From assembly GCF_900168005.1 (NCBI RefSeq), contig NZ_FUYP01000029.1, forward strand, positions 1 to 43,502: a stretch of DNA of 43,502 nt, read 5' to 3'. This document shows positions 18,544-27,535 of the stretch, piece after piece. The position numbers were made by a program, and so were the translations under genes. How positions within the stretch are numbered: position 1 is the stretch's first letter; the number at the start of each line of letters is the position of its first letter. The notes beneath the pieces were generated by a model. The model saw only the letters and a list, made by a program, of their open reading frames with translations. It was not told the DNA's origin and did not search any database. The DNA comes from Sphingopyxis flava. GTDB lineage: Bacteria; Pseudomonadota; Alphaproteobacteria; Sphingomonadales; Sphingomonadaceae.

Positions 18544-19169
18544 CCCGTCTGATCGGAATATACGGAGCGGGCGGTTGCGGTCGCGGCATCATGCCGCTTG
18601 CACGGACGCTTTCGGGCGGAACGAGCGCGTACCTCGTTTTTATTGATGACCGCGCGCCTGCGGGTCCGATCAACGGTCATGCGGCTTGGTCATTTAGCCG
18701 CTTTTTGATGGAGGACGCATCAGAAAAGCATGTGGCTCTCGCCGTGGCGGCTCCCCCGGTTCGGGTCGAGATGGCCAGAAAGTGCGACGAGGCCGGATTG
18801 GCATTACTTTCCATCTGGGCAAAAGAAGTAGTAGTAATGGATGATGTCGAAATTGCAGAGGGCGCTCTAGTTTCTCCATTCGTGACCTTCACCTCGAACA
18901 TTCGGATCGGACGCTGTTTTCACGCCAATCTTTACTCGTACGTCGAGCATGATTGTGTGATCGGCGATTTCGTGACCTTTGCGCCGGGCGTGCGCTGCAA
19001 TGGTAATGTGCGTATCGGCGACCGCGCATATATCGGGTCGGGCGCCGTCATTCGGCAGAATCTGACGATAGGTGCCGATGCCGTGGTGGGCATGGGTGCC
19101 GTTGTTACAAAGGATGTTCCCCCCGGTGTTACTGTGGTTGGGAATCCGGCTCGGGTTCTAAGAAGGTAA
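18540..19169 (+). CDS. pglD: PglD/NeuD-like sugar N-/O-acetyltransferase
   Basis: 209 residues starting at GTG 18540, overlapping the pglC stop as GTGA. It has an N-terminal Rossmann-like UDP-sugar domain (GAGGCGR at 9-15), then a left-handed beta-helix (IRIGRCFHANLYSYVEHDCVIGDFV through VVGNPARVL). His137 in SYVEHDCVIGD corresponds to the catalytic base of this family. PglD acetylates the 4-amino group of UDP-4-amino-4,6-dideoxy-GlcNAc to give UDP-diNAcBac. NeuD relatives O-acetylate sialic acid, but no sialic acid genes are present here. Confidence 0.87.
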   Translation: MTRLIGIYGAGGCGRGIMPLARTLSGGTSAYLVFIDDRAPAGPINGHAAWSFSRFLMEDASEKHVALAVAAPPVRVEMARKCDEAGLALLSIWAKEVVVMDDVEIAEGALVSPFVTFTSNIRIGRCFHANLYSYVEHDCVIGDFVTFAPGVRCNGNVRIGDRAYIGSGAVIRQNLTIGADAVVGMGAVVTKDVPPGVTVVGNPARVLRR

Positions 19170-19173
19170 TGTC

Positions 19174-20382
19174 ATGCTGAACACAAATTTTGCTCCTTGG
19201 CCTAGCTTTACCGAAGAGGAGGTCGACGCCGTTGCGGACGTCTTGCGATCGAACAAGGTTAATTACTGGACGGGTGAAGAATGTCGGGCCTTCGAGTGCG
19301 AGTTTGCCGAGTGGGTCGGGACCAAGTACGCCATCGCGCTGGCCAATGGCACGGTCGCACTCGACCTGGCTCTGCACGGTCTGCGCATCGGTTCTGCTAA
19401 CGGGGGCAGCGCCCACGACGAGGTAATCGTCACGCCGCGGACCTTCCTTGCATCAGTCAGTTGCGTGGTCAACGCAGGTGCTGTTCCGGTGTTTGCAGAC
19501 GTCGATCGCGATAGCGGCAATATCTCGGCCGAAACGATCGAACACGTGTTGTCACCACGAACGCGCGGAGCGATCATCGTACACCTCGCGGGCTGGCCTG
19601 CCGACATGGACCCAATCATGGCACTTGCGGCGAAACACGGCTTCAAAGTAATCGAGGATTGCGCGCAGGCGCACGGAGCGCGCTACAAGGGGCTAAGCGT
19701 TGGAGCCATTGGCCATGTCGGCGCGTGGTCATTTTGCCAGGACAAGATTATGACCACGGGGGGCGAGGGAGGAATGGTTACCACCAACGACCCGGACCTA
19801 TGGTCACGTATGTGGTCGTATAAGGATCATGGCAAAAGCTGGGAGGCCGTTTATGAGCGCGCTCATCCTCCGGGATTTCGATGGGTGCATGAAAGTTTTG
19901 GTACTAACTGGCGCATGCTGGAAATGCAGGCGACGATCGGCCGCATCCAACTTCGCCGCATGCATGAATGGACAGCCGCACGAGCGCGCAATACTGCTGT
20001 GCTCCGGGATGCGCTGACTGAGTTTACGGGTGATGAAGGAATAGTTTACATGCCTCGGCCGGCCGGAGAGGGGTACGTTCATGCGGAATATAAAGCATAC
20101 GCCTATGTCCGCGCTGAAAATTTGACGGACGGTTGGGATCGCGACCGTATCGTAGCAGAAATTGTCGCCCGGGGCGTGCCCTGCTATCAAGGAAGCTGTT
20201 CCGAGGTGTATCTGGAGAAAGCATTCGACCATGTGGGATGGCGACCCCAGGAGCGATTACCCGTCGCACGATCGCTAGGCGAAACGAGCCTAATGTGGCT
20301 GGTGCATCCCACTTTGACGCCCGAGCAAATGCAGCTTGCGGCCGACGTGAGTGGCGAAGTGTTGGCGATGGCGAGCAGATAA
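19174..20382 (+). CDS. pglE: PglE-like aminotransferase (DegT/DnrJ/EryC1/StrS family)
   Basis: 402 residues. PLP-dependent sugar aminotransferase. Lys191 in WSFCQDKIMTTGGEGG is the expected Schiff-base lysine. EDCAQAHGA (161-169) holds the cofactor-binding Asp, and LANGTVALDLAL is the phosphate-binding region. It would convert the 4-keto product of the 4,6-dehydratase to the 4-amino sugar. The start ATG 19174 follows pglD by four bases, with AAGG upstream. It converges on the dehydratase gene (46 bp apart). The family also includes PseC and GDP-perosamine synthases, so the exact sugar is inferred from the neighbours. Confidence 0.88.
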   Translation: MLNTNFAPWPSFTEEEVDAVADVLRSNKVNYWTGEECRAFECEFAEWVGTKYAIALANGTVALDLALHGLRIGSANGGSAHDEVIVTPRTFLASVSCVVNAGAVPVFADVDRDSGNISAETIEHVLSPRTRGAIIVHLAGWPADMDPIMALAAKHGFKVIEDCAQAHGARYKGLSVGAIGHVGAWSFCQDKIMTTGGEGGMVTTNDPDLWSRMWSYKDHGKSWEAVYERAHPPGFRWVHESFGTNWRMLEMQATIGRIQLRRMHEWTAARARNTAVLRDALTEFTGDEGIVYMPRPAGEGYVHAEYKAYAYVRAENLTDGWDRDRIVAEIVARGVPCYQGSCSEVYLEKAFDHVGWRPQERLPVARSLGETSLMWLVHPTLTPEQMQLAADVSGEVLAMASR

Positions 20383-20428
20383 CCGAACGCAACTCGGGGA
20401 GCAAGAAGCCATTGCCATTGGCGTAGGC

Positions 20429-22375
20429 TCAGGCCCGATCAATCTCCAGCCGTCCAGTCCGTTCGGTGGCAGGTGCATATTCTGGGACTAAGCTGCACAC
20501 CACCTGCATGGCCGAAATACTGTCGCCGCTGCGACGGATAGCCGCGTCGAGGCTCTTCAATTCTTGGTCGAGCTTTTCCCAAGGCCACAGCTTCTCGCGC
20601 GCCCGCATGATCCGGGGATGATTTGTTGTCTGAGGATTGTCCCCGATGAGGAGTTCTTCGTAGAGCTTCTCTCCAGGGCGGAGCCCGGATTCCACAATCT
20701 CAATGTCGCCTTCTGGATTGTCAGCGTCCCGGACGCTGAGACCGGACAGACGGATCATCGACCGCGCGAGGTCGGCGATGCGCACTGGCTCACCCATATC
20801 GAGGACAAATACCTCGCCACCCTTCGCCATCGCGCTTGCTTGGATGACGAGCTGCGAGGCTTCAGGGATTGTCATGAAATAGCGCGTGATCTCGCGGTGA
20901 GTCAGCGTTACAGGCCCACCGGCGGCGATCTGCGCCTTGAAGCGCGGCACGACCGAGCCGCTCGACCCCAGGACGTTGCCGAAGCGCACCATGCTGAAGA
21001 TTGTTTTCACGCCGGGCTCCGCCGCGCGTGCCTGAAGAATGAGCTCGCATACGCGTTTTGAGGCACCCATGATGTTCGTCGGACGCACGGCCTTGTCGGT
21101 GCTGATGAGGGTGAAATTGGCAACGCCAGCCTCCTCGGCGGCTTCCACGCTGTGGAGCGTCCCCATGATATTGTTGCGCAGACCCGAGATCGGGTTCGCC
21201 TCGACCAGCGGCACATGCTTGTAGGCGGCGGCGTGGAAGACGGTTTCCGGACGGTAGTGCGAGTAAACGCGGCGCATCGACGAGCGCTCGGACACATTCG
21301 CTAACTCGGGAATTATAGGCACGGTAATGCCCATCTCTCGCATCAGTTCGGTGAGCTCCTGCTCGATCGCGTAGAGACCATATTCGGATTGTTCGAGAAG
21401 AATGAGGCGTGCCGGGCGGCATTGGATAATCTGGCGGCAAAGCTCACTGCCGATCGACCCTCCGGCGCCCGAGACCAGCACCGTCTTGCCGACAATTGTC
21501 TTGCCCATCAGCAATTCATTCGGCGTGACCGGTTCGCGCCCCAGGAGCTCGTCGATCTGGATCTCGTGGAGATCGCTGACGGTCACTCGGCCCTCAATCA
21601 CGCTTGTCAGATTGGGGAGCGACCGGACGTAGACCTCCTCGTCCTGCAATGCCTCGATAATCTCCCGCCGGCGCGCGCGCGACGCGCTGGGAATAGCGAG
21701 AAGAACCTCGTCTACATCCGTATCTTCGAGCAGATCATGCAGGCGGTTGGCGCCAAAGACGGGAACACCATCGAGACGCTGTCCATCGAGGCGGACATCA
21801 TCGTCGACGAAGCCGACGAGATGAACCTGCGACTCGTGGCGCAGCGACAGCGCGAGTTGCTGTCCTGCACGCCCCGCACCGTAAACCACTACCCGGCGCA
21901 CATCTGCCGACACGACTTTAAGAAGATCAAGCAGCGCAAACCGGATGCCGACGCGGCTCGCGGCAAGCAGCATCAGGAAGATCATGGGATGGAGGACGCA
22001 CAGCGTCCGCGGGACCGCTGGCAGGCGAAATATCACGCAGACAATGAACAGTGGTATGGTGAGGAGCCCGCACGCAATTGCGAGGTCGGCGATGGTTCGG
22101 GCGCCCGAAAAGCGGATCAGCGAACGATAGACGCCGGCTTTCCAGGCGATCGGATACCAGAGTGCGAGAGCGAACGCGGTAAAGGTGCCGATCGGGAGTG
22201 AGATGAGGTTCCACACGCCGAGCCGAAGCGAAAAGGCGATCCAGACCGCCGCAACGCAAAGGAAACCATCGATCGCGACCGCCATCAATTGACGTTGCAC
22301 GCGCGGGCGATCGACGATGAAGGAGAGAATCTTTTCGCGCGCTGCGCGCCACCGGACGTTGTTCTGAACTATCAT
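20429..22375 (-). CDS. pglF: PglF/WbpM-like nucleotide-sugar 4,6-dehydratase, membrane-anchored
   Basis: 648 residues. The N-terminus has four membrane helices (about 30-150). A CoA-binding-like Rossmann domain follows (YGAGRAGQQ near 165-173), then the SDR dehydratase domain with SGAGGSIGSE at 302-311, the FHAAAYKHVPLVE motif near 380-392 and the atypical catalytic STDKAVRPTNIMGASKR (425-441) with Met instead of Tyr, as in WbpM, FlaA1 and PglF. It makes UDP-4-keto-6-deoxy-GlcNAc, the substrate expected by the PglE-like enzyme. It is encoded on the opposite strand and ends 46 bp from pglE, so it has its own promoter, probably in the 305-bp gap beyond 22375. Confidence 0.9.
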   Translation of the reverse strand: MIVQNNVRWRAAREKILSFIVDRPRVQRQLMAVAIDGFLCVAAVWIAFSLRLGVWNLISLPIGTFTAFALALWYPIAWKAGVYRSLIRFSGARTIADLAIACGLLTIPLFIVCVIFRLPAVPRTLCVLHPMIFLMLLAASRVGIRFALLDLLKVVSADVRRVVVYGAGRAGQQLALSLRHESQVHLVGFVDDDVRLDGQRLDGVPVFGANRLHDLLEDTDVDEVLLAIPSASRARRREIIEALQDEEVYVRSLPNLTSVIEGRVTVSDLHEIQIDELLGREPVTPNELLMGKTIVGKTVLVSGAGGSIGSELCRQIIQCRPARLILLEQSEYGLYAIEQELTELMREMGITVPIIPELANVSERSSMRRVYSHYRPETVFHAAAYKHVPLVEANPISGLRNNIMGTLHSVEAAEEAGVANFTLISTDKAVRPTNIMGASKRVCELILQARAAEPGVKTIFSMVRFGNVLGSSGSVVPRFKAQIAAGGPVTLTHREITRYFMTIPEASQLVIQASAMAKGGEVFVLDMGEPVRIADLARSMIRLSGLSVRDADNPEGDIEIVESGLRPGEKLYEELLIGDNPQTTNHPRIMRAREKLWPWEKLDQELKSLDAAIRRSGDSISAMQVVCSLVPEYAPATERTGRLEIDRA

Positions 22376-22680
22376 TACCCGTTCGCCGTTGTTTGCCGGA
22401 CCGTCGAGACCGGTGCCACGATGTTATAATATCGGGAAGTTTCCCTGCGGCGACCTCACATCCACACGCAAGGTGCTCGCGGTAGATGCGAGCGCCGCCT
22501 TAAACTCTCGGCGCGGATAATTCAACAAGTGCCGCATGTTGAGAACCCCTCCTCTGAATGATGGTATTCAGAACGACGCAATAATTCGCGGCGCCGACGA
22601 TCGTTCCCGGCGGGGAGGCGAGGCTTGCTCATTTGCGCCAGACCGTGCGCGAGGGTCGGCGCGATGCGAGGCGCTGTTCG
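22376..22680. other. Gap between pglF start and btuD end
   Basis: No coding sequence is convincing here. An AT island at 22423-22432 (TTATAATATC on plus) lies about 50 bp upstream of the pglF start and is a plausible -10 region for that minus-strand gene, although no good -35 is visible. Beside it is a short symmetrical element, GGGAAGTTTCCC at 22434-22445 (5-bp arms, 2-bp spacer). The part next to btuD is GC-rich and featureless, and no strong terminator with a T-run was seen. Confidence 0.4.
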
Positions 22681-23433
22681 CTAGCGCTTGATGTAAAGAC
22701 CCGAGGCGTGGCCGCCCATGCCAGGCTCGACGTGGATCGCAACGTCGAAAACGTCAGCGGCGCGGCTCGCGATGACGGACGGGTCGGTGCGGCTTTCCGA
22801 AACAATGCGGCCATCCTTCATCCAGACGATCCGATCGGCAAACTGCGCCGCGAGATTGAGGTCGTGGAGCACCGCGGCGATGCCCTGGCCCGCGCGGCTT
22901 CGCGCCACAAGCCTGGTCATGACGTCGATCTGGCGGCGCGGATCAAGCGCCGCAGCAGGCTCGTCCAGGAGCAGGAGCGGGGCCTCAGCGGCAAAGACCC
23001 GCGCGAGCGCGACGAGTGCCAGCTCGCCGCCCGAAAGGGTGGCGGTCGAACGGCGGGCGAGAGCGGCGCAGCCCACTTCATCAAGCCAGCGCGCCGTTTC
23101 GTCGGCGCCCCGCGCGACTTCACCACCTCCGAAGGCGAAGCGGCCGAGCGCCACCATGTCGGCGACCGCGATCGGCCACGCGATCTCGGTGCGCTGCGGG
23201 AGATAAGCGAGGCGGCGCGCCCGCTCGATCGGGCTGAGGCGCGTGATGTCGTGCCCGCCCCAATGGACCGCCCCGCTATCCGGTCGTCCTTGCCCCGCGA
23301 GGAGGCGCATCAAGCTGCTCTTTCCCGAACCGTTGGGGCCGACGATGACGACGAGCTCACCCGGCGAAAGCCGGAACTCCGCGTCCACGAGCCGATCGGC
23401 GAGAGTGAGCCCCTTGGCTATCAGCTCAGTCAT
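22681..23433 (-). CDS. btuD: Cobalamin ABC transporter ATP-binding protein
   Basis: 250 residues. Walker A GPNGSGKS at 32-39, a Q-loop LPQRTEIAW, the ABC signature LSGGE, Walker B LLLLDEPAAALD and the H-loop histidine in AVLHDLNLA mark an importer ATPase of the BtuD/FecE/HmuV group. Its ATG overlaps the permease stop by eight bases. It energises inner-membrane uptake through the BtuC-like dimer. The B12 substrate is inferred from the riboswitch ahead of the operon. On its own sequence it could equally serve haem or siderophore uptake. Confidence 0.9.
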   Translation of the reverse strand: MTELIAKGLTLADRLVDAEFRLSPGELVVIVGPNGSGKSSLMRLLAGQGRPDSGAVHWGGHDITRLSPIERARRLAYLPQRTEIAWPIAVADMVALGRFAFGGGEVARGADETARWLDEVGCAALARRSTATLSGGELALVALARVFAAEAPLLLLDEPAAALDPRRQIDVMTRLVARSRAGQGIAAVLHDLNLAAQFADRIVWMKDGRIVSESRTDPSVIASRAADVFDVAIHVEPGMGGHASGLYIKR

Positions 23434-24409
23434 GGCGCACCGTCCCGCGGCGCAGCGCGATCAACAGGAAAATGGGGGCGCCGGCAAGCGCCGCGACCAC
23501 CCCGAGGCGCAGTTCCGTATCGGTCGGCAGCAGGCGGACGAGCATATCGGCGACGATCAGCATCGCCGCGCCCGCAAGCGCGGCGGGGACGAGGGCGCGC
23601 CCTGGATCGTGGCCGACCCAGGGGCGAACGACATGCGGCGCGACGATACCAACGAAGCCCACCGCGCCTGCAAGCGCCACCGAGGCGCCGGTCGCAAGGC
23701 CGGTGCCGACCACGACCGCAATCTGGGTGCGACGGAAATCGAGCCCGTGCGCGCTCGCCGCCTCCTCGCCGATCGCGAGCAAGGACAGGCTTCGACGCTG
23801 GGTCAGAAGCATGGCAGCGCCCGCGACCATGAAGGGAAGAGTGAGACCGAGATCGGCGAGCGAACGGTTGGCGACCGACCCCAGGGTCCAGTTGACGAGA
23901 TCGGAGAGCGAGAAAGGATTGGGGGCGAAATTGAGAATGAGGGCCATCGCGGCCCCTGCAAGGCTTGAAAGGCCAACCCCGATCAGGATCAGCGTCGCCA
24001 TGCCGCGCGTGCGCACGGCGGCCGAGGCGAGGAGGGCGGTCACCAGGCCCGCGCCGCCGATCGCGCCGAGCGGCAAGGCCCAGGACCAGGCCGCGGCTAG
24101 CCCGAAATAAAGCGTCAGCGTGGCGCCGAGCGTCGCCGCGGCCGAGACGCCCAGAATGCCGGGCTCGGCGAGCGGATTGCGCGTCAGCGCCTGCAGGCCG
24201 GCGCCGCATAGACCGAGCGCCGCGCCGACCGAGGCGGCAGCGAATATCCGGGGCAGGCGGATGTCGAACAAAATGATCGCCGCGGCAGGATCGCGCCCGC
24301 TCACCCAGTCGGCAAGCAGCGCCGGCGAAAAGCCGCGCGCGCCGGCCATCACGGCAAGCGTAGCGGCGAGCAGCAGCAGCGCTGCGAGCAGGAGGTTGAC
24401 GCGGGTCAT
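23426..24409 (-). CDS. btuC: Cobalamin ABC transporter permease (FecCD/BtuC family)
   Basis: 327 residues from ATG 24409, which overlaps the btuF stop as ATGA. The frame is open further upstream, but that part lies inside btuF and is not membrane-like. About nine to ten hydrophobic helices are present with the FecCD landmarks: GAALGLCGAGLQALTRNPLAEPGILGVSAAATLGA near the N-terminus, WTLGSVANRS in the middle, and AVGFVGIVAPHVVRPWVGHD before the C-terminal helices. It forms the inner-membrane B12 channel with BtuD. Confidence 0.92.
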   Translation of the reverse strand: MTRVNLLLAALLLLAATLAVMAGARGFSPALLADWVSGRDPAAAIILFDIRLPRIFAAASVGAALGLCGAGLQALTRNPLAEPGILGVSAAATLGATLTLYFGLAAAWSWALPLGAIGGAGLVTALLASAAVRTRGMATLILIGVGLSSLAGAAMALILNFAPNPFSLSDLVNWTLGSVANRSLADLGLTLPFMVAGAAMLLTQRRSLSLLAIGEEAASAHGLDFRRTQIAVVVGTGLATGASVALAGAVGFVGIVAPHVVRPWVGHDPGRALVPAALAGAAMLIVADMLVRLLPTDTELRLGVVAALAGAPIFLLIALRRGTVRHD

Positions 24410-25212
24410 TTGGCCTTTGCCAATTCGGTCACGGCGTGCCCCATCAGCCAATTGCCGCACGCGAGCCATGCGCCCGGCACCTCGGCCTCGCGCGCACCGC
24501 GCGTCGCCCGCGCGACAACCGGATGGCGCGAGGATGTCCAATGATCCTGCTGATAGCGCGGACTGTCGAAAAAGGCGCGAAAGACCGCATCGGGCCGTCG
24601 CCTCACCATATCTTCCACCGGCAGGCTCCCCCAGCCGGGCGCGGTGCGATAGGGTGTGTATCCGGCAGCCTCGATGACCTCGGCGACGAGCGATCCGGGC
24701 CCCGTGGTCACGTCGCCGGGGGTAACATAGAGTGCCGTGCCCTTGGGAGGCGAATGCCGCGCGGCCGCAAGCTCGCGCGCGAAGCTAGCAGCGCGGGCGC
24801 GCGCTTCTCTCTCGGCACCCAGTTCCCGCCCGACGCGGAGCATGTCGGCGCGGGCTTCAGCGAGCGAGGCCGGAAAGCCGAGCTGCACCACCTTGATTCC
24901 CATCGCCGCGAGTTGCCGGTCGAGCCGTGCGTCGCCGCCGTAGCTGCGCACGACGACCGCGGGCCGAAGGCGCGCGATATCCTCCAGCTGCGGTCTCAGG
25001 CGCACGATGCCCGCCGCGCGCGGCGCTGCAAAGCTCGTGTCGCTGTCGGCCTCGAAGGAGACGGCGCGGATCCGCTGCTCGGGCAGCAGTCCGAGCACCA
25101 TCTGATCGGCGCAGAAATCGATGCTGGCGACGCCTTTGGGGGCGGGCAGCGGCGCGCGGCTCTGGCAGCCCGCAAGAAGTGTCAGCACCGCCAAGGCCGC
25201 GACCCGCCGCAT
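24406..25212 (-). CDS. btuF: Cobalamin-binding periplasmic lipoprotein (BtuF-like)
   Basis: 268 residues. An N-terminal lipoprotein signal ends in LLAGC with Cys16. The rest matches class III substrate-binding proteins: VASIDFCADQMVLGLLPEQRIRAVS at the start of lobe 1, RLRPAVVVRSYGG, then a long helix bridging to lobe 2 (VTTGPGSLVAEVIEAAGY). Such proteins deliver B12 to BtuCD. The start codon directly abuts the btuB stop (TAG then ATG on the minus strand), so translation is probably coupled. It is lipid-anchored, unlike the soluble E. coli BtuF. Confidence 0.88.
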   Translation of the reverse strand: MRRVAALAVLTLLAGCQSRAPLPAPKGVASIDFCADQMVLGLLPEQRIRAVSFEADSDTSFAAPRAAGIVRLRPQLEDIARLRPAVVVRSYGGDARLDRQLAAMGIKVVQLGFPASLAEARADMLRVGRELGAEREARARAASFARELAAARHSPPKGTALYVTPGDVTTGPGSLVAEVIEAAGYTPYRTAPGWGSLPVEDMVRRRPDAVFRAFFDSPRYQQDHWTSSRHPVVARATRGAREAEVPGAWLACGNWLMGHAVTELAKAK

Positions 25213-27183
25213 CTAGAAGCCCCAGCGCGCCCCGACATAGGCCGAGCGACCCGCGGTGTTGTAGGTGGCGACCGTCTGATACTCCTCGTCGAACAGATTC
25301 TCGACGCGGCCGAAGAGTTCGATTCCCGCGGCCAGCGGATAGGAGGCCCTGAGGTCGACCACGACATAATCGCCGAGCCTTACGCTATTCGCCCTATCGT
25401 CGAAGCTCTTGCCCGCGTAGCGCACCGCGACCGAGAGATCGGCGCCCGATGCGCCGTCCGGCGCCCATGCCAGCTCGGCGTTGGCAAGATGCCGGGGGCG
25501 CCGCGCGAGGCGATTGCCCTCGAGCGGCGATCCTGGGGTGCGGTCGGTTGCGACCGTCAGGCTGTAGTTCGCGCGCACCGCGAAGCTGCTGCCAAGCTTT
25601 GCACCCGCCTCGACCTCGACGCCTTCTGCCCGGGCACGATTGATGTTGTCATAAGTGCCGAACGGCCGGTTCCCGCTCGCGCAGATCGCGGGCAGGGGAT
25701 CAGGGACGGGCGGGCAGGAGACGAAGTCGATCAGGTTGCGGCTGTCGCGGCGATACCAGGCGACATCGACAAAGCGCCGCGCGTCACCCAGCCGCACGCC
25801 GACCTCGTAGGATTTTGCGCGCTCGGGCAGGAGCTCGGGGTTCCCGTAAGCGCCTGACGAGTCCGAAAGCTGGAACAAAGTCGGCGCCTTGAAACCCTCG
25901 CGGTAGCTCGCGCGCAGCAGGACATCATTCCCGATTTTTTGCCCGATGTCGGCGGCAAAGCTCGTCGCACCGCCAAAGTCGCGGTGGTCGTCGCGGCGAA
26001 CGCCTGCGGTCAGCGAGAATGTCTCGGTCGGCCGCGCGGCCAGCATCGCCCAGCCGCCGGTGGTTGCGGTCTGCCCCCGGTCGGGCGCAAAACCATCGTC
26101 GGTAAGCGCGCGCGTCCATTCGCGCTCCGCGCCGGCAATCAGGCGGAGGCTGTCGCCTGCCGCGCTCCCAAAGACATCGCCGAGGCCCCAGTCGAGGCTG
26201 TAGCTCAGCCGCTCGCTGCGGCCGCGTGCGCGAAAGGTCGGCGCATCGCCGAAATCAGGGTTGAAGTTGTCGCGATTGACGTCGGCGAAGGCGAATTGCA
26301 GCCGGTGCGCAAAGCCGTCCGCGCCGCTGGTGCCGGCGGGGCGATGCTCGAGGCTCGCCGCGGCATAATGCTCCTTTGTCTTTTGAAACTCGTCCGTGTC
26401 GCCGAAGGTGAAGGTGGGCGGTGCAAAGCCGTCGAGCTCAACGCGGCTCGCGGCATAAAGGCCGAACGCCCGGAAGAGGAGGGTGCTTCCGATTTCGGTG
26501 CGATTGCTGAGGTTTGCCGAATATTGGCGGTAGCCGTCGCGCTCGGTTCCGGCTGCGGCGCTGCTGAAGCCGCGGGTGCGGACATAGCCGCCGCCGATAC
26601 CGAACTGCGAGGCGCCGAGCGCGGCCGTGCGCAGCTGGCCGTTCACACGCACCGTATCGCGCGCGCCATATTCAGCGCCGACCCGGCCCGAAGTGCCGCT
26701 TGCAAGGTCCGGGTCGGTCGAGGTGACCGACACCACCCCGCCGATCGCCTGGCTACCCCAGGGCAGGCTGTTCGCGCCGCGCAGCACCTCGATACGGTCG
26801 ATGCTCCCGAGCATCAGATTGGCAAAATCGAACGCGCCGTTCGGCGATGAGGGATCGCCGACGCGCACTCCGTCGATGACGACGAGGGTCTGCGCGTCTT
26901 CAGCGCCGCGGATGCGCAGGCTTGCCACCCCGCCGAGTGCGCCATTCTGCGTGACATGAACGCCAGGCAGCCGTGCGATGAGGTCGGCTGCGGCGCCGTT
27001 CTGGGCGCGGTCGATCTCTTCCTTGTCGATGATCGACACCGATGCATTGGTCTCAGAGAGCGCAAGCGGCGCGCCAATCACGGTAATCGACTGGTCATCG
27101 AAAGGCGCTTCGTGCGCAAGCGCGGGTGATGCTGCGGCGAGAGCGAGCAGCGACAGACTGGTTTTATAGGCAAGTTTCTTCAT
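25213..27183 (-). CDS. btuB: TonB-dependent outer-membrane vitamin B12 receptor
   Basis: 656 residues. A signal peptide (1-23, ending ALAHE) is followed by a TonB-box-like segment DQSITVIGA, the plug domain (IDKEEIDRAQNGAAADLIARLPGV, LRIRGAEDAQTLVVIDGVRV, IDRIEVLRGANSLPWGSQAIGG) and a 22-strand-type barrel ending in Phe (SAYVGARWGF). The receptor binds extracellular cobalamin and imports it at the expense of TonB/ExbBD. GGAGGA lies eight bases before the ATG. It is first gene of a btuBFCD operon and sits 94 nt downstream of a cobalamin riboswitch, which settles the substrate. Confidence 0.93.
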   Translation of the reverse strand: MKKLAYKTSLSLLALAAASPALAHEAPFDDQSITVIGAPLALSETNASVSIIDKEEIDRAQNGAAADLIARLPGVHVTQNGALGGVASLRIRGAEDAQTLVVIDGVRVGDPSSPNGAFDFANLMLGSIDRIEVLRGANSLPWGSQAIGGVVSVTSTDPDLASGTSGRVGAEYGARDTVRVNGQLRTAALGASQFGIGGGYVRTRGFSSAAAGTERDGYRQYSANLSNRTEIGSTLLFRAFGLYAASRVELDGFAPPTFTFGDTDEFQKTKEHYAAASLEHRPAGTSGADGFAHRLQFAFADVNRDNFNPDFGDAPTFRARGRSERLSYSLDWGLGDVFGSAAGDSLRLIAGAEREWTRALTDDGFAPDRGQTATTGGWAMLAARPTETFSLTAGVRRDDHRDFGGATSFAADIGQKIGNDVLLRASYREGFKAPTLFQLSDSSGAYGNPELLPERAKSYEVGVRLGDARRFVDVAWYRRDSRNLIDFVSCPPVPDPLPAICASGNRPFGTYDNINRARAEGVEVEAGAKLGSSFAVRANYSLTVATDRTPGSPLEGNRLARRPRHLANAELAWAPDGASGADLSVAVRYAGKSFDDRANSVRLGDYVVVDLRASYPLAAGIELFGRVENLFDEEYQTVATYNTAGRSAYVGARWGF

Positions 27184-27216
27184 TCAGGTCCTCCAGCGTT
27201 ACGGTCTTGCCGTCAC

Positions 27217-27230
27217 GCGAGGATCCTCGC
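27217..27230 (-). promoter_or_regulatory. Perfect 14-bp palindrome in the btuB leader
   Basis: GCGAGGATCCTCGC reads the same on both strands and lies between the riboswitch aptamer and the btuB start, roughly 20 nt upstream of the ribosome-binding site. It could be part of the expression platform (a stem that competes for, or stacks near, the translation start) or a site for a dimeric protein. Role not shown. Confidence 0.35.
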
Positions 27231-27276
27231 CTGCCCCCGGTGCACCCCGCCCGCGCGCAGATAACGGCGACGCTCT

Positions 27277-27445
27277 GGCAGGTCTCCTGGCTTCCGGGTC
27301 GCCGGTGGATTGCGGCCTTCCCGGGGACCTCGTCCCCAGTGGCATAGTCGCATCCGCCTCGCCGGTTACAGTTGCGGGGGCAGCGCCGGATTTTACACCG
27401 GACTTCCCTTTTCATGCCCGGTAAAGGGCAACCCGAGGTCACGAG
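27277..27445 (-). promoter_or_regulatory. Cobalamin riboswitch upstream of btuB
   Basis: Read on the minus strand, the leader shows the conserved blocks of the adenosyl/methyl-cobalamin aptamer in order: GGTTGCCC, ATGAAAAGGGAA followed by GTCCGGTG, AATCCGGCGCTGCCCCCGCAACTGT (B12-box core, 27366-27391), then AAGCCAGGAGACCTGCC at the 3' end (27277-27293). The AAAGGGAA, GCTGCCCCCGCAACTGT and CCAGGAGACCTGCC blocks match the Rfam cobalamin class. B12 binding normally represses the downstream gene, here btuB and by extension btuFCD. The 5' edge is estimated. Confidence 0.93.
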
Positions 27446-27535
27446 GCGAGCCGCTAGCAAAAGCATGCTCGCGCTGCAACGCCAACTTGCAATCACGGAA
27501 GGGAGGCTCGACATAGGCTCCAACCGGGAGCCGCC

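Noticed and set aside
20564..22201. Long plus-strand frames antisense to the PglF-like gene
   Set aside because: The minus-strand protein has clear dehydratase motifs along its whole length. The antisense frames are a by-product of codon bias.
22633..25857. Long plus-strand frames (up to 473 residues) across the btu operon
   Set aside because: They are antisense to four well-supported genes and encode Arg/Ala/Pro-rich sequence without any domain pattern.
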